This document shows, one piece after another, positions 1 to 6,722 of a DNA stretch of 12,381 bases. The notes under the pieces are model-generated. The model was given only the letters and a program-made list of their open reading frames with translations. It did no database searches and was not told the origin of the DNA. Location of the stretch: NCBI GenBank assembly GCA_023457235.1, contig JAEWMK010000472.1, positions 1 to 12,381 of the forward strand. The letters run 5' to 3'. Both the position numbers and the translations under genes were made by a program. The stretch's first letter is position 1, and the number at the start of each line of letters is the position of its first letter. This DNA comes from Bacillota bacterium (GTDB taxonomy: Bacteria; Bacillota; Bacilli; Bacillales; Bacillaceae_J).

Positions 1-459
1 AAGCTTTTCTAGAAGCATGGATGCTCCTCCCCAGCCGGTTGTAATACCTAATTTCCCTTGCACAAATCCAAACTTGGCGTTTTCACTTGCAACACGAAAA
101 TCACAGGCAGCAGCAATTTCACAGCCGCCGCCGATCGCTGCACCATTAATGAGGGCAACGGTTGGTTTTGTCAACGTTACTAATGAATACAATATTTCTC
201 CCATTTTCGTGAGCATCTGATAGGCTTCCTCTTTTGTTTGAAGATTATGAAATACTGATAAGTCACCGCCCGAACAAAATGCTTTATTCCCGGCCCCTGT
301 TATTACTAACACTTTATCACTTTTGTTACCTTCAACCTCGTCGATAACTCTTTTAAAGCTGTCCATCACATCAAAATCTATTGCATTCCTTTTTTCTACG
401 CGATTAATCGTCAGCCATACAACCCCATTTTCAGTTCTTTCTACTAAAACCTTTCCCAT
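1..459 (-). CDS. Enoyl-CoA hydratase/isomerase family protein (N-terminal 153 codons, cut by window edge)
   Basis: Crotonase-fold enzyme that acts on acyl-CoA thioesters in the cytosol; exact substrate unknown. The visible 153 residues start MGKVLVERTENGVVWLTINR, the usual crotonase N-terminal strand. They carry both oxyanion-hole signatures: FCSGGDLS around residue 70, and NGAAIGGGCEIAAACDF around residues 110-125, followed by the helix that normally bears catalytic acids. The frame is open to position 1, so the C-terminal ~100 residues lie outside. The ATG at 459 is chosen because a purine-rich GGAAGAAGGG stretch precedes it and the protein begins at the normal place for the family. It lies downstream of the rpmF terminator, in the same direction, so it probably has its own promoter; I saw no convincing one. 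Family assignment is firm. Specificity (hydratase versus isomerase or methylglutaconyl-CoA type) cannot be read from this part. Confidence 0.93.
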   Translation of the reverse strand, partial: MGKVLVERTENGVVWLTINRVEKRNAIDFDVMDSFKRVIDEVEGNKSDKVLVITGAGNKAFCSGGDLSVFHNLQTKEEAYQMLTKMGEILYSLVTLTKPTVALINGAAIGGGCEIAAACDFRVASENAKFGFVQGKLGITTGWGGASMLLEKL

Positions 460-543
460 TCCCTTACCCTTCTTCCTTTTTTGTAAAAATAACCATTTAT
501 TAAGTATTAGACTTATATATCCGAATTCCTGCATTAAATATGC

Positions 544-579
544 AAAAAAGCGCAGAGAATCAAATTCTCAGCGCTTTTT
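544..579 (-). terminator. Intrinsic terminator of the ylbN-rpmF operon
   Basis: On the minus strand GCGC-T-GAGAAT, a TTG loop and ATTCTC-T-GCGC form a long stem with one T-T mismatch, flanked by an A run before and a six-T run after. The flanking A/T tracts make it usable in both directions. It sits about 150 nt beyond the rpmF stop because a repeat element lies between them. Confidence 0.85.
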
Positions 580-580
580 C

Positions 581-729
581 TGTCCAGTTCCAACTCCCAG
601 CGACTCGTGGACTTCACACATCTCCCTTCGATAAGTCAACATCGACTCGCCAAGCTCGTCGTGTTTCCTTTATCTCGAGACCGATGTGCTCCAGTCCATA
701 TTCGCTAAACGGTCGTTTCCACTTTTCTA
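581..729 (-). repeat. Dispersed structured repeat, family I, copy 1 (149 bp)
   Basis: Read on the minus strand, this element begins directly after the rpmF TAA with AGAAAAGTGG and ends with CTGGACA just before the terminator. It is closely similar over its whole length to 2803-2950, which is on the opposite strand. The near-identical core is ATGGACTGGAGCACATCGG followed by TCTCGAGATAAAGGAA. The ends can pair: AGCGA...TATGGACT on one side with AGTCCA...GTCGCT on the other, so the transcript should fold into a long imperfect stem. This copy is more decayed than copy 2. No coding potential was seen. It resembles short non-autonomous (MITE/REP-like) elements; a family name cannot be assigned from sequence alone. 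Confidence 0.85.
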
Positions 730-903
730 TTAGTCGTTTACTACTTCTTTACCTTTGTAAGTACCACATTCTTTACAAACGCGGTGAGCAAGTTTCATTT
801 CTCCGCAGTTTGGGCATGTTACCATACCAGGCACTTGTAATTTATAGTGTGTACGACGCTTTCTTTTTGCAGTTTTAGATGTTCTTCTAAAAGGTACAGC
901 CAT
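730..903 (-). CDS. rpmF: 50S ribosomal protein L32 (zinc-ribbon form)
   Basis: Structural protein of the large ribosomal subunit, 57 residues from ATG at 903. The N-terminus MAVPFRRTSKTAKRKRRTH is the characteristic L32 start. Cysteines at 30, 33, 43 and 46 (CPNC and CKEC) form the complete zinc-binding ribbon, so this is the zinc-dependent (C+) paralogue. The start follows an excellent AAGGAGGTG site; a GTG three codons upstream lies inside that site and is not used. It lies 25 nt after ylbN, in the conserved yceD-rpmF arrangement, and is cotranscribed from the promoter at 1481-1509. The stop codon abuts a repeat element. Confidence 0.97.
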   Translation of the reverse strand: MAVPFRRTSKTAKRKRRTHYKLQVPGMVTCPNCGEMKLAHRVCKECGTYKGKEVVND

Positions 904-928
904 TATTCCCACCTCCTTAAAAGGTTAA

Positions 929-1453
929 CTATTCATTGGTTTTGTCTTCATTAAAGAAATCTTTCAGGGCTGCCAATCTAGGATCGATCTTATCTTTCTT
1001 ATCATGCTCCGTGATCACTTCCCAGTCTTCTCCCGATTGTGGTGCTCCTCCTTCTCCAGAAGGGTCATCACAAAAGATTTGCATAGGTATCTCCAAGAGG
1101 ATATTTTCCTTGATCATCGGCAATAAGTCAAGAACTTCTCCTTCAACCTGATGAAGATTTTCTTCATCCGGATGGCCATAGCCTTCCGGTGATAATAAAT
1201 AGGTTTCGGTTGTTTCAATCATAAATGAATGCGTAGCATCCTTTAATGTCCGAGAGCATGGAAGAATCATTGTTCCTTCAATTGTAATTGTAAATGTAAC
1301 TTTATTAGACCCAAAATCGCCATGTCCTTTTACATGGACAGGCGGGATTCTTCTAATATCAGATGTTTCAATAAGCTCACTTACATCAACCATTTCATCA
1401 AGAATGATTCCTTTATTTCGGAGTTGATTTAATTGATTCAAATACCATTTCAT
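929..1453 (-). CDS. ylbN: YceD/DUF177 family protein, 23S rRNA accumulation type
   Basis: 174-residue cytosolic protein of the DUF177 (YceD) family, near-universally encoded next to rpmF. In Escherichia coli and plants the family is linked to 23S rRNA accumulation and processing; the precise activity is not known. The central region with GTMILPCSRTLKDATHSFMIETTETYLL matches the conserved family core, in which a CSR/CxR motif precedes an F/Y-rich strand. The C-terminus is acidic and ends LAALKDFFNED, the typical DPR..L..L..F tail (DPRLAALKDFF). The ATG at 1453 follows an AGAGGTGA site and gives the usual length of about 170 residues. It is the first gene of the operon, with a short leader of about 20 nt from a consensus promoter. 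Confidence 0.93.
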   Translation of the reverse strand: MKWYLNQLNQLRNKGIILDEMVDVSELIETSDIRRIPPVHVKGHGDFGSNKVTFTITIEGTMILPCSRTLKDATHSFMIETTETYLLSPEGYGHPDEENLHQVEGEVLDLLPMIKENILLEIPMQIFCDDPSGEGGAPQSGEDWEVITEHDKKDKIDPRLAALKDFFNEDKTNE

Positions 1454-1480
1454 TCATTTCACCTCTAGGCAACAAAGGTA

Positions 1481-1509
1481 ATTATAGCTTTCGCTAACAT
1501 ATTTGTCAA
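1481..1509 (-). promoter_or_regulatory. Sigma-A promoter of ylbN-rpmF (perfect consensus)
   Basis: Minus strand: TTGACA at 1509-1504, a 17-nt spacer, TATAAT at 1486-1481. All twelve consensus bases match. Expected transcription start is near 1474, about 20 nt before the ylbN start. Strength fits a ribosomal-protein operon. Confidence 0.9.
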
Positions 1510-1531
1510 TATTTTTTCTTTACACTATACT
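1503..1531 (+). promoter_or_regulatory. Sigma-A promoter of ylbM, overlapping the ylbN promoter
   Basis: Plus strand: TTGTCA at 1503-1508, a 17-nt spacer, TATACT at 1526-1531. Five of six bases match in each box. Its -35 box occupies almost the same bases as the -35 box of the opposite-strand ylbN promoter, so the two should compete for polymerase. Expected start is near 1538, giving a leader of about 29 nt before the ATG at 1567. Confidence 0.75.
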
Positions 1532-1566
1532 ATAGAAAAATGCTAATAGTAGAAAGGAATTTATGT

Positions 1567-2802
1567 ATGAGAGCTGTTGGTGTCGTAGTGGAATATAATC
1601 CCTTTCATAACGGACATTACTATCATATCCAAGAATCAAGAAAAGTAACAGAGGCAAATTTAGTTATAGCGGTCATGAGCGGTAATTTTCTACAACGTGG
1701 TGAACCTGCTTTAGTATCTAAATGGGCACGGACAAAAATGGCACTAGAAGGTGGAGCGGATATTGTGATTGAACTGCCCTATGTATTTGCAACCCAAAAG
1801 GCGGAAATTTTTGCATTCGGAGCTGTTAGTCTGTTGCATGCCTTGGAGGTAGATAGTATTTGCTTTGGCAGTGAAAGCGGTGATATTCGTTCTTTTCAAA
1901 ATACACTAAAAGAAATGAAAGCAAGGAAAGGATCCTTTGACGCTTTTCTTAAACAAGCATTAGAAGAAGGAAAAAGCTACCCAAGAGCAGCCTCAGACGC
2001 TTTCCATTCTTTACAACTTGCAGATTCGACAGTTGATCTTTCACAACCAAATAATATTTTAGGTTTTCATTATGTAGAAGCTATAGATAAACTGGGCAGT
2101 AGGATGAAACCATTTACGATACAACGTACAAAGGCCGGGTATCATGATCAACATTTCGCAGACCAACATATTGCAAGTGCTACTAGCATCCGTTCGAGCC
2201 TTTTTTCTGAAAGAACAAATTTGGAAGAAATACAAAATGTTATTCCAGATACTACCTACTCGCATCTTTTGTCCTATAAGAAAAGCTTTGGATTGTTCCA
2301 TCATTGGGAAAGTTACTACGCGTATTTTAAATACAAGCTTCTTTCCTCAACTCCTGAGGAACTCAGACAAATCTATGAAGTAGAGGAAGGACTAGAAAAT
2401 CGCCTATTGCAAAATATAACGTCTTCTTCAACATTTAAGGACTTTATGGAAAAGATAAAAACAAAGCGATATACATGGACAAGATTACAGCGGCTTTGTG
2501 TACATATATTAATAAATACTTCGAAATCACTAATGCAAGAAAACAGTGATTATCCAACCTATATTCGATTACTGGGTACAACACTTACTGGTCAGGAGTA
2601 TTTAAATACCATCAAAAAGAAAGTAGCTATTCCGATTGTTTCACGACTTTCATCCTTTTCTAATGAGCAGATTTCACTTGATATAAAGGCTTCGAATGTT
2701 TATGCATCTTGTTTAAATGAGCCTTATCGTTCGAATATGATCAAGAGTGAATTCTCGAATCCACCGATAAGGTATGATCAAACCAATAAGCAATTTTTAT
2801 AA
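1567..2802 (+). CDS. ylbM: tRNA(Met) cytidine acetate ligase TmcAL
   Basis: Cytosolic enzyme that acetylates the wobble cytidine of elongator tRNA-Met (ac4C34) using acetate and ATP, through an acetyl-adenylate intermediate. This is the known role of the Bacillus subtilis homologue (YlbM, renamed TmcAL). The 411-residue product opens MRAVGVVVEYNPFHNGH; the HNGH (residues 14-17) is the nucleotidyltransferase (T/H)xGH motif. Further family blocks follow: VMSGNFLQRGEPALVSKWARTKMAL, GADIVIELPYVFATQKAE, QPNNILGFHYVEAI and SATSIRSSL. The C-terminal half is the helical tRNA-binding part. The start at 1567 is preferred over the ATG at 1540 because AGAAAGGA sits 8 nt before it and the family begins exactly there. 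The stop codon is followed at once by a repeat element. Confidence 0.95.
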   Translation: MRAVGVVVEYNPFHNGHYYHIQESRKVTEANLVIAVMSGNFLQRGEPALVSKWARTKMALEGGADIVIELPYVFATQKAEIFAFGAVSLLHALEVDSICFGSESGDIRSFQNTLKEMKARKGSFDAFLKQALEEGKSYPRAASDAFHSLQLADSTVDLSQPNNILGFHYVEAIDKLGSRMKPFTIQRTKAGYHDQHFADQHIASATSIRSSLFSERTNLEEIQNVIPDTTYSHLLSYKKSFGLFHHWESYYAYFKYKLLSSTPEELRQIYEVEEGLENRLLQNITSSSTFKDFMEKIKTKRYTWTRLQRLCVHILINTSKSLMQENSDYPTYIRLLGTTLTGQEYLNTIKKKVAIPIVSRLSSFSNEQISLDIKASNVYASCLNEPYRSNMIKSEFSNPPIRYDQTNKQFL

Positions 2803-2950
2803 GAAAAGCGGAAGCGCCCGTTCAGCGACGTATGGACTGGAGCACATCGGTCTCGAGATAAAGGAACCACGATGAACGTAGTGAGCCGATAGTGATTTAT
2901 CGTAGGGAGGTGGGCGAAGTCCACTAGTCGCTGGGCGCTGGAGCTAGACA
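2803..2950 (+). repeat. Dispersed structured repeat, family I, copy 2 (148 bp)
   Basis: Begins directly after the ylbM TAA (AGAAAAGCGG overlaps the stop's last A) and ends GGAGCTAGACA. It is the better-preserved partner of 581-729. The ends pair well: AGCGCCC with GGGCGCT, CAGCGAC with GTCGCTG, and TGGACT with AGTCCA, in nested order with short unpaired spacers. An internal ACGAT/ATCGT pair may close a second arm. It fills most of the gap between the convergent ylbM and ylbL genes. No separate terminator is visible for either, so the element may serve that role (inference): a T-rich run follows at 2965-2977 but lies some distance from the stem. Confidence 0.88.
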
Positions 2951-2968
2951 ATAATGTGCAAAACTTTT

Positions 2969-4036
2969 TTATTTTTTCGGTGGTAATTTTTCTAGATAGG
3001 CGACTGCTTCATCAAATGTATTGACTGGGATGATCTTCATGTTAGATTTTATATCCTTCGCCGTTATCAGTGCTTCCTGGTAATTTGTTAGTATTTTTTC
3101 TCCGTTTTTATCTACACGGGTTTTTCCATAGTCATTTGGTGCAAAGAAGATTTCAACATCGGACTTATCAGCTGCAACAATTTTTTGATGGATGCCGCCG
3201 ATACGACCGACTTCTCCCTCATAACTGATTGTGCCGGTGCCGGCAATTTTATAGCCCTTTGTTAAATCCTCATCAATTAATTGATTGTAGATCTCAAGTG
3301 AAAACATTAATCCAGCAGATGGGCCACCAATTTTTTCTGTATTGATCGTGACACGAGGATTCACTTCTACTTTACGATCCGTTACAAGAAGGATCCCTAA
3401 GCCTACCTTGTCTTTTTGTTCACCGGTTTGTTCTTTAGGAAAAACAGCTAATGGTACTTTCACTTCCATTGTTTTCTCTTTTCTTTCCAATTTTAACTTT
3501 ACTGTGTCTCCCTTACTCTTCGTTGAAACATATTTAATAAACTCTTCTGAGGACTTCATTACATGACCATCAACTGAAAATAAACGGTCACCAACTTTTA
3601 ACACCTTCTCCGCTGGCATTCCAGGGATTACACTCATAACAAAAACACCGTTATATTTGATATCGATGTCTTTTTTTGCCTTTGTGTAAGCAACAACAGT
3701 GGCTTGTTCCTTTGAATTCTCCATCATATGAAGCTGGCGGTTGGAATACTCATCCTCCGTTTCACCATCCGGTCGTATATAATCCTCAGGGTAAATTTCA
3801 TAATAATCATTTACCTTTGCCCACGCATATTGAACTACGTTTGCCTTGCCAATCCGAACGGTTGTTAAAGAAAAGCTCCCCCGTTCCTTACTTCCACCTT
3901 CTACTTTTACAATTGGAGCTAACTCTGTCGCCATTCCTGGTGATGAGATATAATAGGGGAGCTGAACGAAGGTTAGTAAAAGGGTTAGGACAAGAATAAT
4001 GATCCAGCTCTTTGACATACTTTTCAGCTTATTCAT
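2969..4036 (-). CDS. ylbL: Membrane-anchored PDZ-Lon-type serine protease, YlbL/SepM family
   Basis: 355-residue protease with one N-terminal membrane segment (about residues 11-31, IIILVLTLLLTFVQLPYYI), so the rest is placed outside the membrane. A PDZ domain spans roughly 125-200 (GVFVMSVIPGMPAEKVLKVGD is its binding loop). A Lon-type proteolytic domain follows: Ser240 in GGPSAG and Lys285 in GGIHQK are the expected catalytic dyad. Relatives include Streptococcus SepM, which trims a competence peptide, and B. subtilis YlbL, implicated in degrading the division inhibitor YneA. The substrate here is inferred only. The ATG at 4036 lies 8 nt inside ylbK and has its own AAGGAG, so translation is probably coupled to ylbK. 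The only gap before the next gene (ylbM, convergent) is a repeat. Confidence 0.94.
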   Translation of the reverse strand: MNKLKSMSKSWIIILVLTLLLTFVQLPYYISSPGMATELAPIVKVEGGSKERGSFSLTTVRIGKANVVQYAWAKVNDYYEIYPEDYIRPDGETEDEYSNRQLHMMENSKEQATVVAYTKAKKDIDIKYNGVFVMSVIPGMPAEKVLKVGDRLFSVDGHVMKSSEEFIKYVSTKSKGDTVKLKLERKEKTMEVKVPLAVFPKEQTGEQKDKVGLGILLVTDRKVEVNPRVTINTEKIGGPSAGLMFSLEIYNQLIDEDLTKGYKIAGTGTISYEGEVGRIGGIHQKIVAADKSDVEIFFAPNDYGKTRVDKNGEKILTNYQEALITAKDIKSNMKIIPVNTFDEAVAYLEKLPPKK

Positions 4037-4820
4037 GTTGCGACTCCTTCCACTTCTGTATAAAATCTACTATTAACGGAATTTGCTTCAGTGCTTCCTC
4101 TTCACCGATACGGATGATATCTTCAGTATTTGTAAAGGCCTTAGCACTATATTGCTCCACACGCGGTTTAATCATTACATCTGCATCAAATTGTTTTAAT
4201 CTAGCTAATTCATCCTGCATGATGTCAATACTTTGGATAATCACATCAAATATTGATGTAATCTCTACATCACCTTTCACATGCGAAACATCGACCGCTA
4301 TTACGATATCCGCTCCCATTTCTTTCACAACAGAGACCGGAACCCGATCGACAACTCCCCCATCAACAAGGAGACGCCCATTTATTTTTTCCGGAATAAA
4401 GATACCTGGTATCGAAATACTTGCCCTAATTGCATTTGCTAAAGGACCGTCCTTAAAAATAACCTTTTCGCCCGTTTTAATATCTGTGGCCACGATCCAA
4501 AGAGTGGGGGATAATTGTTCTATTGTTTTCCCCATCGTAAAAATGCGAATAAATTCCTTTATTTTTTGGCCACTTATAAAGCCCATTTTGGGGACAGTGA
4601 AGTCAAGGTAATATTTCCTTCTGAATGCAGCTGCCAACTTATATAGACGTTCAAGATCGTGACCCGCACCATATAATCCACCAACTAGCGCTCCCATGCT
4701 GCTTCCCGCAATACAATCAATTGGTATATTAGCTTCGTGCAAAGCTTTTATTACACCTAGATGAGCAAACCCCCTAGCTCCACCTGAACCTAGTGCTAAG
4801 CCTATTTTTGGTTGTCTCAA
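4029..4820 (-). CDS. ylbK: Patatin-like phospholipase family protein, RssA/YlbK type
   Basis: 263-residue predicted serine hydrolase. The patatin signatures are complete: glycine-rich oxyanion loop GSGGARG (residues 11-17), nucleophile Ser41 in GSSMG, and catalytic Asp153 in DGG. The family hydrolyses acyl esters of lipids; the true substrate of the bacterial RssA/YlbK group is not known to me. No signal peptide is seen, so it is likely cytosolic or membrane-peripheral. The TTG at 4820 is the start: GGAGG lies 7 nt upstream and the residues that follow (RQPKIGLALGSGG) match the usual N-terminus. It overlaps the ylbL start by 8 nt, forming a two-gene unit. It is divergent from ylbJ across a 158-bp gap in which I found no convincing minus-strand promoter. 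Confidence 0.93.
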   Translation of the reverse strand: MRQPKIGLALGSGGARGFAHLGVIKALHEANIPIDCIAGSSMGALVGGLYGAGHDLERLYKLAAAFRRKYYLDFTVPKMGFISGQKIKEFIRIFTMGKTIEQLSPTLWIVATDIKTGEKVIFKDGPLANAIRASISIPGIFIPEKINGRLLVDGGVVDRVPVSVVKEMGADIVIAVDVSHVKGDVEITSIFDVIIQSIDIMQDELARLKQFDADVMIKPRVEQYSAKAFTNTEDIIRIGEEEALKQIPLIVDFIQKWKESQHE

Positions 4821-4978
4821 AAGTTTCCCTCCATTGTCCTTTTCCTTAAATTTGGTCTATTCTAATTTGAAATTCGTATATTTATAGTAGGACGAGATTG
4901 ATTAATTTGACCTTATTTTACCATTCTATATTCAGCAAGTATAGAATTAAGAACTGAAAGATCGCTGGGGGGCTATAT

Positions 4979-6208
4979 GTGACACGTTCTAAACTTAAAA
5001 CAATCCTACTTGCCATTTCAATTTCACTTGTGGCATTCGGATTGATTTTTTTCCCAAAAGAATCATTAGAAGCATCAAGGCGCGGGTTAGAAATGTGGTG
5101 GGAAGTTGTTTTTCCATCCTTACTACCATTTTTCATTGTCTCGGAACTTTTAATCGGGTATGGTGTAGTGAGGTTTATCGGAACCCTTCTAGAACCCCTT
5201 ATGCGTCCTTTATTTAAAGTTCCAGGAGTTGGAGGAGTTGTTTGGGCAATGGGTATGGCATCAGGCTTTCCAGCCGGGGCAAAACTTACTGCCCGTCTTA
5301 GACAGGAACAACATTTAACAGCAATTGAAGCAGAACGATTAGCCTCCTTTACCAACGCATCAAGCCCATTATTTATTTTTGGAGCAGTATCTGTCGGTTT
5401 TTTTAATAATGCAAATATCGGCATTTTATTAGCTGCTGCCCATTATTTAGGGAATTTTTGTGTTGGCCTTCTAATGAGATTTCACGGAGGAGCCAAAGTC
5501 GAGGATGAAAGATCAAGGAAAAGTGATCATTTCTCAGTAAAAAAGGCTTTTCAATCCCTTCATGATACAAGAATAAAGAATGGAAGACCGATAGGAAAAA
5601 TGTTGGGTGATGCAGTAAGATCATCAATTCAAACTCTTTTAATGATCGGTGGATTTATTATTTTATTTTCAGTGTTTAACCGTTTGCTATACATAGTGAA
5701 TATCACCGAGGTTTTAGCAGTTTTTATCGGTTTTTTCCTCTCATTATTTCATATTTCAACAGAACTCGCTTTGCCGCTTATTTCAGGGATGTTTGAAATA
5801 ACACTAGGCAGTCAACTTACTAGTGAAACAGAAGAGGTCGATCTGTTCTTTAAAGTAATCATAACCAGTTTTATTCTCGCATTTAGTGGCTTTTCTGTTC
5901 AGGCACAGGTAGCTAGTATTTTGGCCGAAACAGACATTCGCTTTCGGCCGTTTTTTATCGCAAGAATTATGCAGGGCATATTTTCATCGATTTTTGCATT
6001 TTTATTGTGGAAGCCGCTGTATGTCAATCTCTATACAACGAACGGTAAACAAGAAGCGATTCCCGCTTTAGCTAATGATCAAGGTCTTTCATGGTTTTAT
6101 ATGTATTGGGATTTTTTATTGCAATATGGTGCATTAATTACGATCGCTTCCTTATGCTTGTACATTATTGTTTATACAAAAGCAAATTTTCACCAGATCA
6201 AAGGCTGA
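4979..6208 (+). CDS. ylbJ: Sporulation integral membrane protein YlbJ (SpoVV)
   Basis: 409-residue polytopic membrane protein with about eight to ten hydrophobic segments, the first at residues 7-25 and the last near the C-terminus. Two glycine-rich 'Gate' (nucleoside-recognition-like) segments are expected; one is seen around VPGVGGVVWAMGMASGFPAGAKLTARLR, the best conserved stretch of the family. In B. subtilis the homologue is made in the mother cell under sigma-E and is needed for moving dipicolinic acid toward the forespore and for heat-resistant spores. The GTG at 4979 is preceded by a G6 run 6 nt upstream; no upstream in-frame start looks better. I could not identify a good sigma-E promoter: the closest -10-like octamer, TATAGAAT at 4940-4947, lacks a matching -35. 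The stop codon is inside the terminator hairpin shared with coaD. Confidence 0.93.
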   Translation: MTRSKLKTILLAISISLVAFGLIFFPKESLEASRRGLEMWWEVVFPSLLPFFIVSELLIGYGVVRFIGTLLEPLMRPLFKVPGVGGVVWAMGMASGFPAGAKLTARLRQEQHLTAIEAERLASFTNASSPLFIFGAVSVGFFNNANIGILLAAAHYLGNFCVGLLMRFHGGAKVEDERSRKSDHFSVKKAFQSLHDTRIKNGRPIGKMLGDAVRSSIQTLLMIGGFIILFSVFNRLLYIVNITEVLAVFIGFFLSLFHISTELALPLISGMFEITLGSQLTSETEEVDLFFKVIITSFILAFSGFSVQAQVASILAETDIRFRPFFIARIMQGIFSSIFAFLLWKPLYVNLYTTNGKQEAIPALANDQGLSWFYMYWDFLLQYGALITIASLCLYIIVYTKANFHQIKG

Positions 6209-6228
6209 CCAGATTATGGTCAGCCTTT
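6200..6228. terminator. Shared bidirectional terminator hairpin of ylbJ and coaD
   Basis: AAAGGCTGACC, a 7-nt loop and GGTCAGCCTTT give a perfect 11-bp stem. On the plus strand ATATTTTT follows, which is a fair terminator for ylbJ; the T tract on the minus side is weak. The ylbJ TGA (6206-6208) lies in the left arm and the coaD TGA (6222-6220) in the right arm. Confidence 0.85.
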
Positions 6229-6702
6229 ATATTTTTCCCTTAATGCTGATTCCACTGCCTTGGGAACAAGACTTGAAATATTCCCATGATATTTTGCAGC
6301 CTCTTTAACAATACTTGAACTTAAAAATGAATATTGATTATTCGTCATCATAAAAAAGGTTTCAATTTCCTCACCCAATGTTCTGTTCATTGATGTTATT
6401 TGCATTTCATATTCAAAGTCTGATACCGCTCTTAATCCCCTTAAAATCGCGGTTGCACTTTTTCTTCGAGCGTATTCAATTAACAATCCATCAAATGATT
6501 CAACAACTACATTTGGAATGTCTTTTGTGACTTTTTTTATGAGGTCAATTCTTTCGTCAACAGAAAAAAGTGGATTTTTCGAAGAATTGTTCAATACACA
6601 AACGTAAAGTGTCCCAAATACCTTTGCCCCTCGTTTAATAATATCTAAATGCCCATACGTAATTGGATCAAAACTCCCTGGACAAACAGCAATACTTGCC
6701 AT
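6220..6702 (-). CDS. coaD: Phosphopantetheine adenylyltransferase
   Basis: Catalyses ATP + 4'-phosphopantetheine to dephospho-CoA + pyrophosphate, the fourth step of coenzyme A synthesis, in the cytosol. The 160-residue length is normal (family about 160). The N-terminus ASIAVCPGSFDPITYGHLDII carries the (T/H)xGH nucleotidyltransferase motif as TYGH. LRGLRAVSDFEYEMQ in the middle is the conserved substrate-binding block, and YSFLSSSIVKE near the C-terminus corresponds to the ISS(S/T)xxR/KE motif. The ATG at 6702 follows AAGGGGAG. It starts 20 nt after the rsmD stop, so the two genes form an operon, a pairing widely conserved in Firmicutes. Confidence 0.97.
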   Translation of the reverse strand: MASIAVCPGSFDPITYGHLDIIKRGAKVFGTLYVCVLNNSSKNPLFSVDERIDLIKKVTKDIPNVVVESFDGLLIEYARRKSATAILRGLRAVSDFEYEMQITSMNRTLGEEIETFFMMTNNQYSFLSSSIVKEAAKYHGNISSLVPKAVESALREKYKG

Positions 6703-6722
6703 ACAATCTCCCCTTCCCCTTA

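Noticed and set aside
1..6. AAGCTT (HindIII site) exactly at the window start
   Set aside because: It lies in frame within the hydratase gene and encodes Lys-Leu; probably a coincidence of where the window was cut.
540..878. Plus-strand frames covering the rpmF 3' region
   Set aside because: They run through a terminator and a repeat, then antisense to rpmF; no protein-like features.
1540..1566. Nine-codon N-terminal extension of ylbM
   Set aside because: The ribosome site lies inside it, and the family starts at MRAVGVVVEYNPFHNGH.
581..2950. Composite transposon bounded by inverted family I copies
   Set aside because: The enclosed genes rpmF, ylbN and ylbM are core genes in conserved order, there is no transposase, and each copy is explained by its position behind a stop codon.
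4012..4611. 199-codon plus-strand frame
   Set aside because: It is antisense to ylbK, which has complete patatin motifs; the frame has no ribosome site and a low-complexity Ser/Ile/Thr-rich composition typical of a shadow.
4821..4978. Sigma-E promoter for ylbJ
   Set aside because: A -10-like TATAGAAT occurs at 4940-4947, but no acceptable -35 was found 14-15 nt upstream, so it is not listed as a feature.
4918..5424. 168-codon minus-strand frame opposite ylbJ
   Set aside because: Antisense to a recognised membrane protein; no ribosome site and no family resemblance.
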